Shown here: one piece after another, positions 52,505 to 60,605 of the stretch | Numbering within the stretch: the first letter of the stretch is position 1 | Layout of the letters: the number at the start of each line of letters is the position of its first letter | Source: Enterovibrio qingdaonensis | GTDB taxonomy: Bacteria; Pseudomonadota; Gammaproteobacteria; Enterobacterales; Vibrionaceae | Reading direction: 5' to 3' | NCBI RefSeq assembly: GCF_028683135.1 | Contig: NZ_JAJUBB010000002.1 | Span: forward strand, 1 to 64,000 | Length of the DNA: 64,000 nucleotides | Made by a program: the position numbers and the translations under genes | Notes under the pieces: generated by a model | Seen by the model: the letters and a program-made list of their open reading frames with translations, nothing else | Databases searched by the model: none | Told to the model about the DNA's origin: nothing

Positions 52505-52789
52505 AATTCGAATCCCAGTATTCTTCTCGATTTTCCTTTCTGTACAGTGTTTGTGCTTCATCGTGTTTCATGGTCTTTAATTCGAAAGGACCTTCTAACG
52601 CTCAGTGACACTTCTCCTGTTTTAGTGTGATTACCCTGTTAACTGATTCGCAAAATGGCTGTCAGTTAAACGGTGAAGCAAGTGCTTCACGTACCATTTT
52701 GATTACCCATTAATACTCAACTCGGCAACGAGGTTGCTCGGAGTCGTGTTATTGGTTGTTAGGGTTTTATGTATTAACAAGGAAGTATC
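52505..52789. other. Intergenic region with palindrome
   Basis: The stretch up to the GNAT gene holds no gene. GTGAAGCA-AG-TGCTTCAC at about 52671-52688 is a perfect inverted repeat flanked by ACGG and GTACC, perhaps a protein-binding site for the promoter of the next gene. AAGGA lies ten bases before that gene's ATG. Confidence 0.4.
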
Positions 52790-53479
52790 ATGAACAAGGC
52801 GTTATCACAGAATCTTGAAAATCTGCACCAGTATTGGTTGGCGTTAGGTGCCGAGCAAAGCGGGGAACTATTCCAGCACACAAGTTGGCCTAACAAACGG
52901 TGGAATTCGACGTTTAGCTTTTCAAACGTCTTTTCTCGCGTTGGTGAGCGCCTCTCGACGATTGATCAGGTGGACGCTTCCAAGCTTAATGAATGCAGTA
53001 AAGATCTGGGTTTTACGCTTCAAGCAATGATGCAATTGGAAGTGATGACACTGACGTTGCCGACCAGCAGTGAATATAAAACGCATGATGAAATTACACA
53101 TATTTCAACAACAGACCAAGCAAGAAAGTGGACACTTGCTTGCTCAGAGGCTTTTGCTTATTCACTTGATGAAACGGTGATTCAGCATGTCTTAAAGGAT
53201 CCTAACTGCTATCTTTTTGCGCTATTTAAGGATGGTAAGATAGCCGGTACCGTGTTGTTGTTTCAAACAGGTCGGACACTGGGTATACACCAATTAGGCA
53301 CAGTGAGAGCGTTTAGAAAAATGGGGGTCGCTGCGCAGTTAATGGCACACAGCCTTTCATTTGCCTCAGAGCTTGGATGTGATTATGCGGTATTACAGGC
53401 CTCTAAGGCGGGGATACCGCTGTACAGTAAGCTTGGATTTGAACGACTGGCAACGATAACCAGCGTGCAGGCAGTATGA
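52790..53479 (+). CDS. GNAT acetyltransferase with N-terminal extension
   Basis: A 229-residue protein. The C-terminal half is a GNAT domain: FALFKDGKIAGTVLLFQTGRTLGIHQLGTVRAFRKMGVAAQLM carries the acetyl-CoA loop (RKMGVA), and GIPLYSKLGFERLATI is the closing motif. The N-terminal 100 residues are soluble, with a W-rich start (HQYWLALG, TSWPNKRWNSTF), and resemble the first half of two-domain GNATs. The substrate is unknown. AAGGA lies before the ATG. No operon partner. Confidence 0.8.
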   Translation: MNKALSQNLENLHQYWLALGAEQSGELFQHTSWPNKRWNSTFSFSNVFSRVGERLSTIDQVDASKLNECSKDLGFTLQAMMQLEVMTLTLPTSSEYKTHDEITHISTTDQARKWTLACSEAFAYSLDETVIQHVLKDPNCYLFALFKDGKIAGTVLLFQTGRTLGIHQLGTVRAFRKMGVAAQLMAHSLSFASELGCDYAVLQASKAGIPLYSKLGFERLATITSVQAV

Positions 53480-53531
53480 ACTTGGTCGATAGTCGATGAG
53501 CTTCAATAAATTAGATGGCTTTTAATCGTAT

Positions 53532-54440
53532 TTATTTCCACGGAGCAGGCGTTAATCGTTCTTTTAAGAGAGAGATAAAGCCAGAGATACGCGCTGAACG
53601 TTCATTCTCTGAATTACCTAGCAAAGCAACAATATTCGCGTGAGGTAATGTGTAATCTGGCAGTAAGCGGACAAGCTCACCGCTATTGATCTGTGGTTGA
53701 ACATCCCATTCTGACCGCATAATGATCCCCAATCCCGCAGTGGCCCAATCTTTAATCACTCGACCTTCGTTACTTGCAAGCGTTGGGGTGATTCGTGCGA
53801 CTTCATGCTTTTCATCAGCGTTGTGGGTGAAATGCCACAGTGTGACATCCTCGTTATTCTCTCTTAACGCAATACAACGATGCTTCGCCAAGTCTTGAGG
53901 GACTTGCGGGTATCCCATCTCCTCTACATATTTTGGTGAGGCACACAGGAAGCGTTGATTTGAAGCGAGCGTGATCATTTTTAACGAAGAATCATTCAAC
54001 GCACCGATGTAAATAACGATGTCCCACGTGTGGTGATTTGACCAATTGGGGTTGTCGGAGAGCTCTAGCTCAATATCTAGCTGCGGGTGTTTTACTTTGT
54101 ACTCCCCCAACAAAGGCGCAATGTAGTCGTTGCCAAAACCTAAAGGTGCCAAGACTCTTAGCTTGCCACACACCTGTTCTTTCCGTTCATCAAGCTGTTC
54201 TTGTAATTCATCTAGCCCTCTGAGAATAACCCGCCCTTTATCAAGCAGTAGCTGACCTTCTTCTGTCAGGCTCACGATACGCGATGGTCGCTGAATGAGC
54301 TTTAACGACAATTTTCTTTCTATGTGCTGAAGCCTAAGCGTCACGGAAGGAGGGGTGATATTTAATGCTCTCGCGGCATCAGCCAATGTTCGATGGCTCG
54401 CTATTGTAGCGATAAATCTTAGGTCTTCTGACGTGATCAT
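53532..54440 (-). CDS. LysR family transcriptional regulator
   Basis: A 302-residue regulator. The N-terminal helix-turn-helix (LRFIATIASHRTLADAARALNITPPSVTLRLQHIERKLSLKLIQR) and the periplasmic-binding-like effector domain (VCGKLRVLAPLGFGNDYIAPLL onward) are complete. It is divergent from the aldolase/cyclodeaminase pair at 54585, 144 bases away, and so probably controls it in response to a substrate. An ATTAGG ribosome site is weak. Confidence 0.9.
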   Translation of the reverse strand: MITSEDLRFIATIASHRTLADAARALNITPPSVTLRLQHIERKLSLKLIQRPSRIVSLTEEGQLLLDKGRVILRGLDELQEQLDERKEQVCGKLRVLAPLGFGNDYIAPLLGEYKVKHPQLDIELELSDNPNWSNHHTWDIVIYIGALNDSSLKMITLASNQRFLCASPKYVEEMGYPQVPQDLAKHRCIALRENNEDVTLWHFTHNADEKHEVARITPTLASNEGRVIKDWATAGLGIIMRSEWDVQPQINSGELVRLLPDYTLPHANIVALLGNSENERSARISGFISLLKERLTPAPWK

Positions 54441-54584
54441 TAGGTATAAACCTAATCAATAAGTTAATAAATATTAATGTAATGCAAAACATGATTTTTG
54501 GATACTGAGGATCCGTTGAGACGTTCAGTGGTCCCATTATACGTTGCTTGGGTGTTTAACCACTGGTGCATTAGGTGATTGATT

Positions 54585-55739
54585 ATGAAGAATAATCCTA
54601 AGTTGAATTGTGACTACCAAAACTTAGATACCCCTTTTTTATTGGTAGATAAGCCTGTTTTACGTAATAACCTAGCAAGGCTTAGCAAAGAAATTGAAGG
54701 ACTGGGGGCTGAGCTAAGACCTCACTTTAAAACGCTCAAATCTCTTGATGCGGCACCGTATCTTCTCCCTGAAAAAACATCTCCTGTGACTGTTTCTACT
54801 CTGAAGGAAGCGGAAGCACTGGCATGTGAGGGATATACCAACATCATTTATGCGGTGGGTATTTCGGGCGATAAGTTACCAAGGGTGTATCAACTTCTGT
54901 CAATGGGGGTAGACCTGAAGGTGTTGCTGGACAGCAAGGAGCAAGCCCTGGTTCTTAACCAATACAGTGAAGATAACCGCTGCGCGATTCCTGCACTGAT
55001 AGAAATCGATTGTGATGGGCACCGAGGGGGGATTGATCCAAATAGTGCTGAATTACTTGAGCTTGCTGAGTTGCTGCATGGCGGAAGTGTCCAATTTAAG
55101 GGGGTGCTTACCCACGCAGGAGAATCTTACCGTTGTTTTGATGAAACCTCATTACGCGCAGCCGCTGAGAATGAAGTGAAGGCGGCGGTTAACTCAGCCA
55201 ACCGTCTTCGTGCCGCAAATATCCCAGTCGATATTGTCAGCATTGGATCCACGCCTACGGCGCACAGCTACCAAAGCTTACATGGCATTACGGAAGTAAG
55301 AGCCGGGGTCTATGGCTTTTTCGACTTAGTCATGGCGGGTATTGGCGTTTGCACATTCCATGATATTGCAGCGCGAGTAGTCACAACAGTGATCGGCCAC
55401 AACAAGGAAAAAGGATGGGTATTTATTGATGCAGGATGGATGGCTCTTTCCTCTGATAGAGGCACGGCAGAACAGCCCAAAGATTGCGGATATGGGTTAT
55501 TAACTGACAGCACTGGCAGTTTGCTCGATAACCTACAAGTCACGGCGGTAAATCAAGAGCATGGTATTGTGAATGCCGTTAATGGTGGTTCGATAGATTT
55601 TGATGCACTTCCTATTGGTAGCCGACTACAGGTTCTGCCGAATCATGCTTGCGCAACAGCATCAATGCACAGTCACTATCATGTCTTTGATAAACAGAAC
55701 AATTCATACGAAATCTGGACGCGAATTCAGGGGTGGTAA
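54585..55739 (+). CDS. D-threonine aldolase / BhcC-like PLP enzyme
   Basis: A 384-residue fold-type III PLP enzyme of the D-serine dehydratase-like/D-threonine aldolase family. The PLP Lys is in RPHFKTLKSLD near the N terminus. Barrel motifs are IEIDCDGHRGGID, VLTHAGESYRCFD, VSIGSTPTAHS, and EVRAGVYGFFDLVM. The metal-binding His/Cys are in LPNHACATASMHSHYHVFD, as in the aldolases that need Mg2+ or Mn2+. Beta-hydroxyaspartate aldolase (BhcC) is one member. ATG 54585 has AGGTGA six bases upstream. It is followed after one base by the OCD-type gene, so the two are coupled. Confidence 0.85.
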   Translation: MKNNPKLNCDYQNLDTPFLLVDKPVLRNNLARLSKEIEGLGAELRPHFKTLKSLDAAPYLLPEKTSPVTVSTLKEAEALACEGYTNIIYAVGISGDKLPRVYQLLSMGVDLKVLLDSKEQALVLNQYSEDNRCAIPALIEIDCDGHRGGIDPNSAELLELAELLHGGSVQFKGVLTHAGESYRCFDETSLRAAAENEVKAAVNSANRLRAANIPVDIVSIGSTPTAHSYQSLHGITEVRAGVYGFFDLVMAGIGVCTFHDIAARVVTTVIGHNKEKGWVFIDAGWMALSSDRGTAEQPKDCGYGLLTDSTGSLLDNLQVTAVNQEHGIVNAVNGGSIDFDALPIGSRLQVLPNHACATASMHSHYHVFDKQNNSYEIWTRIQGW

Positions 55740-55740
55740 G

Positions 55741-56670
55741 ATGATCTATTTAGACGAAAACCAAACTGCGAAACTTATCTCTCACGAAATCGCGTATCTT
55801 GCTGTTAAGGATGCTTTTGTTGCCGCCACAAGCAGTGAAACAACCCTATTTCCTGTTGTGAATGCATCAGGCCCCCAAGCTGACTCTATGTTTTCTTTGA
55901 AGTCTGCCTGTACATCAAGGTTAGTGGGTTGGAAAACGGGCACCTATTGGCCAGAAAACCAAAGCCAAAATAAGCCTTGTCACGGCACAACGATTTTTCT
56001 GTTAAGCCCAGACACAGGCGAGTTGGTTGCTGCGGTTTCGGCAAGTAAGGTAAATGCCTATCGCACCGCAGCGGCGGACGCGGTAGCAGTGGATTATCTG
56101 GCCAGAAAAGAGGCATCAGTGCTAGCCGTATTTGGTACTGGGCATCAAGCGGAATATGACGTGCTCGCAGTTTCAAAGGTTCGCAGCATTTCTCGAGTGA
56201 TTGTCGTCGGGAGAAGCACACATAACACCGACAGCTTTGTTGTTCGACTCAACGATCAAGGCATGAATGCCGAAGCGGGATCTGCGCAGTTTGCTTGTGA
56301 GCATGCTGATATTATCGTGACGGCAACAACAGCGAAAGAGCCCCTATTCCGGGCTGATTGGGTAAAGGCGGGGACACATATTTCTGCGATGGGAGCAGAC
56401 AAAGTGGGCAAGCACGAATTGCCTGTCGAGCTATATCAAGATGCGAAACTCTTTTGTGACTATAAGCCGCAATCCCTCGTTATTGGAGAGTTTCAGCATA
56501 TTCAACATGCAGTGATTACAGACATAGGTGAAGTGATCACGAGCCAATCTTCTGGCCGAAAGTCATCCGATGATATTACGGTTTTTGATAGCTCAGGTAT
56601 TGCTGTTCAAGATCTGTTTGTTGCCGCCAAATTGCTTGAATTGGCTCAAGTTCAGGCAATCGGTGAGTGA
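55741..56670 (+). CDS. Ornithine cyclodeaminase/BhcD-like reductase
   Basis: A 309-residue NAD(P)H-dependent member of the ornithine cyclodeaminase/mu-crystallin family, which also includes ketimine, pyrroline-2-carboxylate and iminosuccinate reductases (BhcD). The Rossmann motif is AVFGTGHQAEYDVLAV; further family motifs are MFSLKSA, VGWKTGTYWPENQ, AYRTAAADAVAVDYLA and HISAMGADKVGKHEL. ATG 55741 lies one base after the stop of the aldolase; the frame runs upstream within that gene but has no reason to start there. Together the pair suggests an amino-acid route by aldolase then imine reduction; the substrate is uncertain. Confidence 0.85.
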   Translation: MIYLDENQTAKLISHEIAYLAVKDAFVAATSSETTLFPVVNASGPQADSMFSLKSACTSRLVGWKTGTYWPENQSQNKPCHGTTIFLLSPDTGELVAAVSASKVNAYRTAAADAVAVDYLARKEASVLAVFGTGHQAEYDVLAVSKVRSISRVIVVGRSTHNTDSFVVRLNDQGMNAEAGSAQFACEHADIIVTATTAKEPLFRADWVKAGTHISAMGADKVGKHELPVELYQDAKLFCDYKPQSLVIGEFQHIQHAVITDIGEVITSQSSGRKSSDDITVFDSSGIAVQDLFVAAKLLELAQVQAIGE

Positions 56671-56984
56671 CAACCCAGCGTAAAGTAGGTTTTGTTTCTA
56701 CAAAGGGCACGGCTATAGACGGTGCTCTATCCCCTTCAATAAGTTACGTTTGAAGAGCGAAAGCCTCGTGTGGCTCTCTCTTTGTTTTTATCACTTCTGA
56801 GCACATTTCAATCAACCTAACCCACCTTGACATTGGCGGATAATAGAATCTATAGTTTCGTATCGATACAATAAAGGTGTCGTTTCGATACCAAAATATA
56901 TTCCATTCGTAACAAGGGTGGGCGGAGATGTGTTGATAAAAACAACAGTCAGTTAACTTAAAATGGAAGCAATGAGAGGCGAAT
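56671..56984. other. Intergenic region with GTTTCGATAC-like repeats
   Basis: No gene is seen in these 314 bases. A GC-rich stretch with AGCC/GGCT arms near 56768-56781 and a following T-run (TTTGTTTTTATC) may be a weak terminator for the enzyme pair. CGTATCGATAC (56859-56869) and CGTTTCGATAC (56881-56891) are related direct repeats about two turns apart, possibly a site controlling the globin gene. Confidence 0.35.
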
Positions 56985-57650
56985 ATGAAAAGAGCGTTAT
57001 ATGCAATTTTTAGTATTTCCATACTGTTAGGATGCACAACCACAGTCAGTGCAGGGAGCGGTGGAAAAGGAGTGCCGGGTTATGATGCCGATTCTACGTC
57101 GTTGGAAACGTCTCCCGTATCTCAGGAAGAGTTTGCGCTTTTGCAAAAAACGATTTTTTTTGGTCCAGGCGATGTGAAAGCACTTCGTCAGGCTCAAAAA
57201 ATTCTTAAACCTCAGATCAGCGAAATATTGGATACTTGGTATGGGTATGTTGGTGCGAATCCTCATTTGCTTTATTACTTTTCGAATAAAGATACCCATG
57301 AAGCAAATGGCGAATATTTGGCACGTGTAAGAGCGCGTTTTGAACAGTGGATTCTTGATTTAACAAGCGCAAACTATGACCAGCAATGGTTGAACTATCA
57401 GCATGAAATAGCAAAACGTCACCACCGAGTAGGGAAAAACCGTGCTGATGATGTTAACTCTGTCGATCATATCGACTATCGGTACATGGTTGCGTTTATC
57501 TACCCCATCACAACGACGATAAAGCCGTTTCTCGCGAAAGGCGACGTGTCACAAAAAGAGGCGGATGCTATGTACGAAGCATGGCGAAAGGCCGTGATCT
57601 TGTCCGTGGTGCTTTGGACCCACCCCTATATCAAAGATGGCGATTTTTAG
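56985..57650 (+). CDS. Exported lipoprotein protoglobin
   Basis: A 221-residue protein with a lipoprotein signal (FSISILLGC, lipid on Cys17) and a short Gly-rich linker, then a globin domain of about 165 residues of the protoglobin family. The family's pattern is visible: ILKPQISEILDTWYGYVGANPHLLYYFSN, RVRARFEQWILDLTSANYDQQWLNYQHEIAKRHH (proximal heme His most likely H140 or one of H146/H147), and DHIDYRYMVAFIYPITTTIKPFL. Most known protoglobins are cytoplasmic or fused to kinases or cyclases; a lipid-anchored free-standing form in the envelope is unusual. It precedes the HD-GYP gene by 218 bases with a terminator between. Confidence 0.8.
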   Translation: MKRALYAIFSISILLGCTTTVSAGSGGKGVPGYDADSTSLETSPVSQEEFALLQKTIFFGPGDVKALRQAQKILKPQISEILDTWYGYVGANPHLLYYFSNKDTHEANGEYLARVRARFEQWILDLTSANYDQQWLNYQHEIAKRHHRVGKNRADDVNSVDHIDYRYMVAFIYPITTTIKPFLAKGDVSQKEADAMYEAWRKAVILSVVLWTHPYIKDGDF

Positions 57651-57688
57651 GCTAGGTACTTAAAAAATTAAACAATGATAAGGTGCAG

Positions 57689-57719
57689 ACCCTTCCCATA
57701 TGACTGGGGAGGGTTTTTT
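57689..57719 (+). terminator. Intrinsic terminator after globin gene
   Basis: ACCCTTCCC (57689-57697) pairs with GGGGAGGGT (57706-57714) with one G-T pair and an 8-base loop, followed by TTTTT. The next gene on the same strand starts at 57869. Confidence 0.85.
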
Positions 57720-57868
57720 AGTGGTCTCATCGCTATGTGAAGGGAAATGACAACGCGTAACCTATTAATAACAATGTTGTTATTAATAGCGGGTGCTAAT
57801 ATTAAGTCATTAGTTTGTATGTGGGTATTTGATTTTTAATTTTTGCATGCAAGGGACGGGAACAACAA

Positions 57869-59140
57869 ATGACGGCACTATTGAAAACACATGAAGATAC
57901 GGGGTTTCAGATAGATTTAAGGCATGCAATGCTTCTTTTTGCCAAAGCTCTCGACTATGTCGGTATCGATGATTTGTATCATGGTCATCGTGTTGCTTAC
58001 ACGGCATATAAATGTGCAGAACGACTGGGGTGGCCGGAAAAGAAAGTTCAATTTTGTTTTTTTGCAGGCTTAATTCATGACTGTGGCGTGTCCCAGAGCC
58101 AAGAGCACCTTCTTTTACTCAAAGAGATGGTTCCTCAGGGTGCTGAAGCGCATTGTGAACGCGGTTATGAGGCCTTATATCAATGTGGAGTGTTAGCCAG
58201 CTTCGCGAATGTTATTCGTTACCACCATACGCCGTGGGAGCATTTGGTACATGAGAGCATCACCGATGATGAGAAAGATGTCGCTGCCTTGTTATTCCTC
58301 TCTGATAGGGTCGACTATTTAAGAGCCAAATATATTGGAAATTGTCACGAAAATTTGGTCACGTTACACCAGTCCTACATTGCAGAGAATATTCGAACTC
58401 AAGCAGGTTTTCTGTTTAATGATGTGATGGTTGAAGCCATGTGCGGCCTGATCCTTAAAGAGGGATTTTGGTTTTCAATGGAAACTGACCATATCGAATC
58501 ATTAGCGTTGTCGTTTGATAATGACCCAAACTATGACCAGCTACTCACGTTAGATGAGATGACTGAAGTAGCTATGTTTCTGGCCAAGATTGTTGATGCC
58601 AAAAGCCCTTTTACTTACCAACATTCGCAAAAAGTGGCAGATCTTTCCCTGTTCTTGGGTGAAAAAATGGACTTGTCTGAACGAGAGCAAGCAATGATTT
58701 ACGTTGCTGGGTTGGTACATGATATTGGTAAGCTTAAAACGCCAGATGAAATTTTGAATAAAAAGGGGCCGCTAACCAGTGAGGAGTTTGTCCATATAAA
58801 GCGCCATACAACAGACACAGAATTGGCACTTAACAAAGTATTCCCAGATTCAAAAATTTGCCGATGGGCAGCTGATCACCACGAGCGTTTAGATGGCTCG
58901 GGCTATCCAAACAGGAAAATAGCAGAAGCCATTGAGCTTCCTTCTAGAATCATTGCAGTTGCAGACGTTTTTCAGGCATTGATGCAAAATCGACCTTATC
59001 GCTCAGCATTGAGTTCTGAAAACGCTTTGATCCTAATGAAAGAAATGGTTTTTAAAAACAAATTGGATGGTGAGGTCATGGCGTGCCTATTGTCCAATAT
59101 TGATGAATGTTGTGCTATTGCTACCGCAAAATGCCAATAG
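57869..59140 (+). CDS. HD-GYP c-di-GMP phosphodiesterase
   Basis: A 423-residue soluble protein with two HD domains. The N-terminal one (residues about 45-190) has HGHRVAYTAYKCAERLG, FAGLIHDCGVS and SFANVIRYHHTPWEH. The C-terminal HD-GYP domain is complete: FTYQHSQKVADLSLFLGE, VHDIGKLKTPDEILNKKGPL, ADHHERLDGSGYPNR and VADVFQALMQNRPYR. It should hydrolyse cyclic di-GMP. There is no response-regulator receiver domain; the first HD unit may act as a sensor or regulator. The ATG follows CAAGGGACGGG. It stands next to the protoglobin gene, which may supply an oxygen signal, as inference. Confidence 0.92.
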   Translation: MTALLKTHEDTGFQIDLRHAMLLFAKALDYVGIDDLYHGHRVAYTAYKCAERLGWPEKKVQFCFFAGLIHDCGVSQSQEHLLLLKEMVPQGAEAHCERGYEALYQCGVLASFANVIRYHHTPWEHLVHESITDDEKDVAALLFLSDRVDYLRAKYIGNCHENLVTLHQSYIAENIRTQAGFLFNDVMVEAMCGLILKEGFWFSMETDHIESLALSFDNDPNYDQLLTLDEMTEVAMFLAKIVDAKSPFTYQHSQKVADLSLFLGEKMDLSEREQAMIYVAGLVHDIGKLKTPDEILNKKGPLTSEEFVHIKRHTTDTELALNKVFPDSKICRWAADHHERLDGSGYPNRKIAEAIELPSRIIAVADVFQALMQNRPYRSALSSENALILMKEMVFKNKLDGEVMACLLSNIDECCAIATAKCQ

Positions 59141-59297
59141 AGGAAGACGTATTCGGCAGGTAAGCAGTCTGTCGATTTACTTTCCAACTTTAAATTGATT
59201 GTCGGTCAATAACTTAGGAAGAGGCATGTCCTTGAATCAAGGATATGCCAGGATTTCGATTAAGAAAATACCGATGTGGATTTGACGTGCCACACAA

Positions 59298-59336
59298 CAC
59301 CCCTTAACATGCATGTGAGATACACGTTAAGGGGTG
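59298..59336 (+). promoter_or_regulatory. Hairpin masking a ribosome site
   Basis: CACCCCTTAAC (59298-59308) is perfectly matched by GTTAAGGGGTG (59326-59336) across a 17-base loop. The right arm contains AAGGGG, the ribosome site for the ATG at 59340. Folding would block translation unless the hairpin opens. Confidence 0.7.
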
Positions 59337-59339
59337 GTT

Positions 59340-59558
59340 ATGAATTTTAAGCAAATTAGCGGTATCGGTGGGGCTGCAATGATCCTCTCTTCGGCTGTGA
59401 TGACGGCGACAATCCTGATCAGTTTTCCCTACGCAGAACATTTCACGATTATTGAACAAGCGATTGCACATATCGGAACAATCATTTTTGCGGGCGTATT
59501 TAAAGTGGGGTATGTCACCTACATCGTGGGTAGGTATGAAAGAGATTTATCTTGTTAA
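59340..59558 (+). CDS. Small membrane protein of unknown family
   Basis: A 72-residue protein with two hydrophobic helices: GIGGAAMILSSAVMTATILISF and AIAHIGTIIFAGVFKVGYVTYIVG, and a short charged end (RYERDLSC). I do not recognise a family. The start is ATG 59340 with AAGGGG five bases upstream; GTG 59334 in frame overlaps it. The ribosome site is buried in an 11-bp hairpin, so translation may be regulated. It is placed between the HD-GYP gene and the facing permease. Confidence 0.6.
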   Translation: MNFKQISGIGGAAMILSSAVMTATILISFPYAEHFTIIEQAIAHIGTIIFAGVFKVGYVTYIVGRYERDLSC

Positions 59559-59583
59559 CTGTTGTTACGGAGTTTACTTCAGC

Positions 59584-60588
59584 TCAAACTGGCAGGGGCT
59601 TTCTAACGAGGTAAAGTACAAAAATACCGCCAAGTGCTGCCGTGACAATTCCGACAGGTAACTCTTGTGGTGCCAAGATCGTGCGGCTTGTTAAATCACC
59701 CAAGGTGAGTAGAACGGCACCCCAGAGTGCCACTAAAGGCAGCAAGCGTTTGTGGGTCATACCTGAAAATGGCCGCACAAGGTGAGGGACCATAAGCCCG
59801 ATAAACCCAACAACGCCTGTGAGTGCTACAATAGAGGCAGTGCAAAATGCGCAACTCAGGAAGATCTCTCGCTGCAATTTGTGCACATTGATACCCAGAG
59901 AGTGCGTAGTTTGCTCACTCACCAGTAAGGTATCTAGCTCTCGGTAACGTAACAGGATTAGTGCGATTACACATAGCAGCCCCAAGCTAGCAAAAATCAG
60001 ATTGTCCCACCGTGCTAATCCCAATCCCCCCATGGTCCAAAATAAGATTGAGCTGGCGGCTCTCTGATCCCCTGAATAAATAAGAAAACTGGTTAAAGCA
60101 CCAAAAAGAAATGATATCGCCAGTCCGCACAGTACAAGGTTGTTATCTCCTTGCTTACGTTGCATTGAAAACAACATAAGCACTGCGCCTGCTGAGATTA
60201 TTCCGCCTGTAAATGCGGCAAGCGGGAGAGACCAAATTCCGATCGTATCACCCAGCTTAGTGATCACGAGAACAGCGCCTGCTGACGCTCCTGATGACAA
60301 ACCGAACAAAAAGGGATCTGCCAGGTCATTTCGAGTAGCCGTTTGAAGAAGCGCACCGACTAATGCGAGGCCAGCCCCCGCTATTAGCGCGAGCAAAGCT
60401 CGCGGCAATCTAACATCGACCAGAATTCGGCTTGTTATGCTCATCTCTTCGTCATACAGGGACTGAAGGCCTGTTAATACATCGCGTATCGTGAGGGGAA
60501 CAGAACCAAATTGTAAGCTCGCCAAAAACGCGATCAGTAAGACTAATAAGCCTACAGACCAGGCCACTCGGTAATTATTTACGGTCAT
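59584..60588 (-). CDS. BtuC/FecCD-type ABC importer permease
   Basis: A 334-residue permease with about ten helices for an iron-siderophore, heme, cobalamin or other metallophore importer. The family motifs are RILVDVRLPRALLALIAGAGLALVGALLQTATRNDLADPFLFGLSSGASAGAV, ILFWTMGGLG, VALTGVVGFIGLMVPHLVRPFSGMTHKRLLPL and ILAPQELPVGIVTAALGGIFVLYLV. It is the last of three leftward genes (ATPase, binding protein, permease), separated by 17 bases from the binding protein gene. Confidence 0.92.
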   Translation of the reverse strand: MTVNNYRVAWSVGLLVLLIAFLASLQFGSVPLTIRDVLTGLQSLYDEEMSITSRILVDVRLPRALLALIAGAGLALVGALLQTATRNDLADPFLFGLSSGASAGAVLVITKLGDTIGIWSLPLAAFTGGIISAGAVLMLFSMQRKQGDNNLVLCGLAISFLFGALTSFLIYSGDQRAASSILFWTMGGLGLARWDNLIFASLGLLCVIALILLRYRELDTLLVSEQTTHSLGINVHKLQREIFLSCAFCTASIVALTGVVGFIGLMVPHLVRPFSGMTHKRLLPLVALWGAVLLTLGDLTSRTILAPQELPVGIVTAALGGIFVLYLVRKPLPV

Positions 60589-60605
60589 TGATAGCCATAT
60601 GTACG

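Noticed and set aside
54585-56670. Complete beta-hydroxyaspartate cycle
   Set aside because: Only BhcC-like and BhcD-like genes are present; aminotransferase and dehydratase genes are missing.
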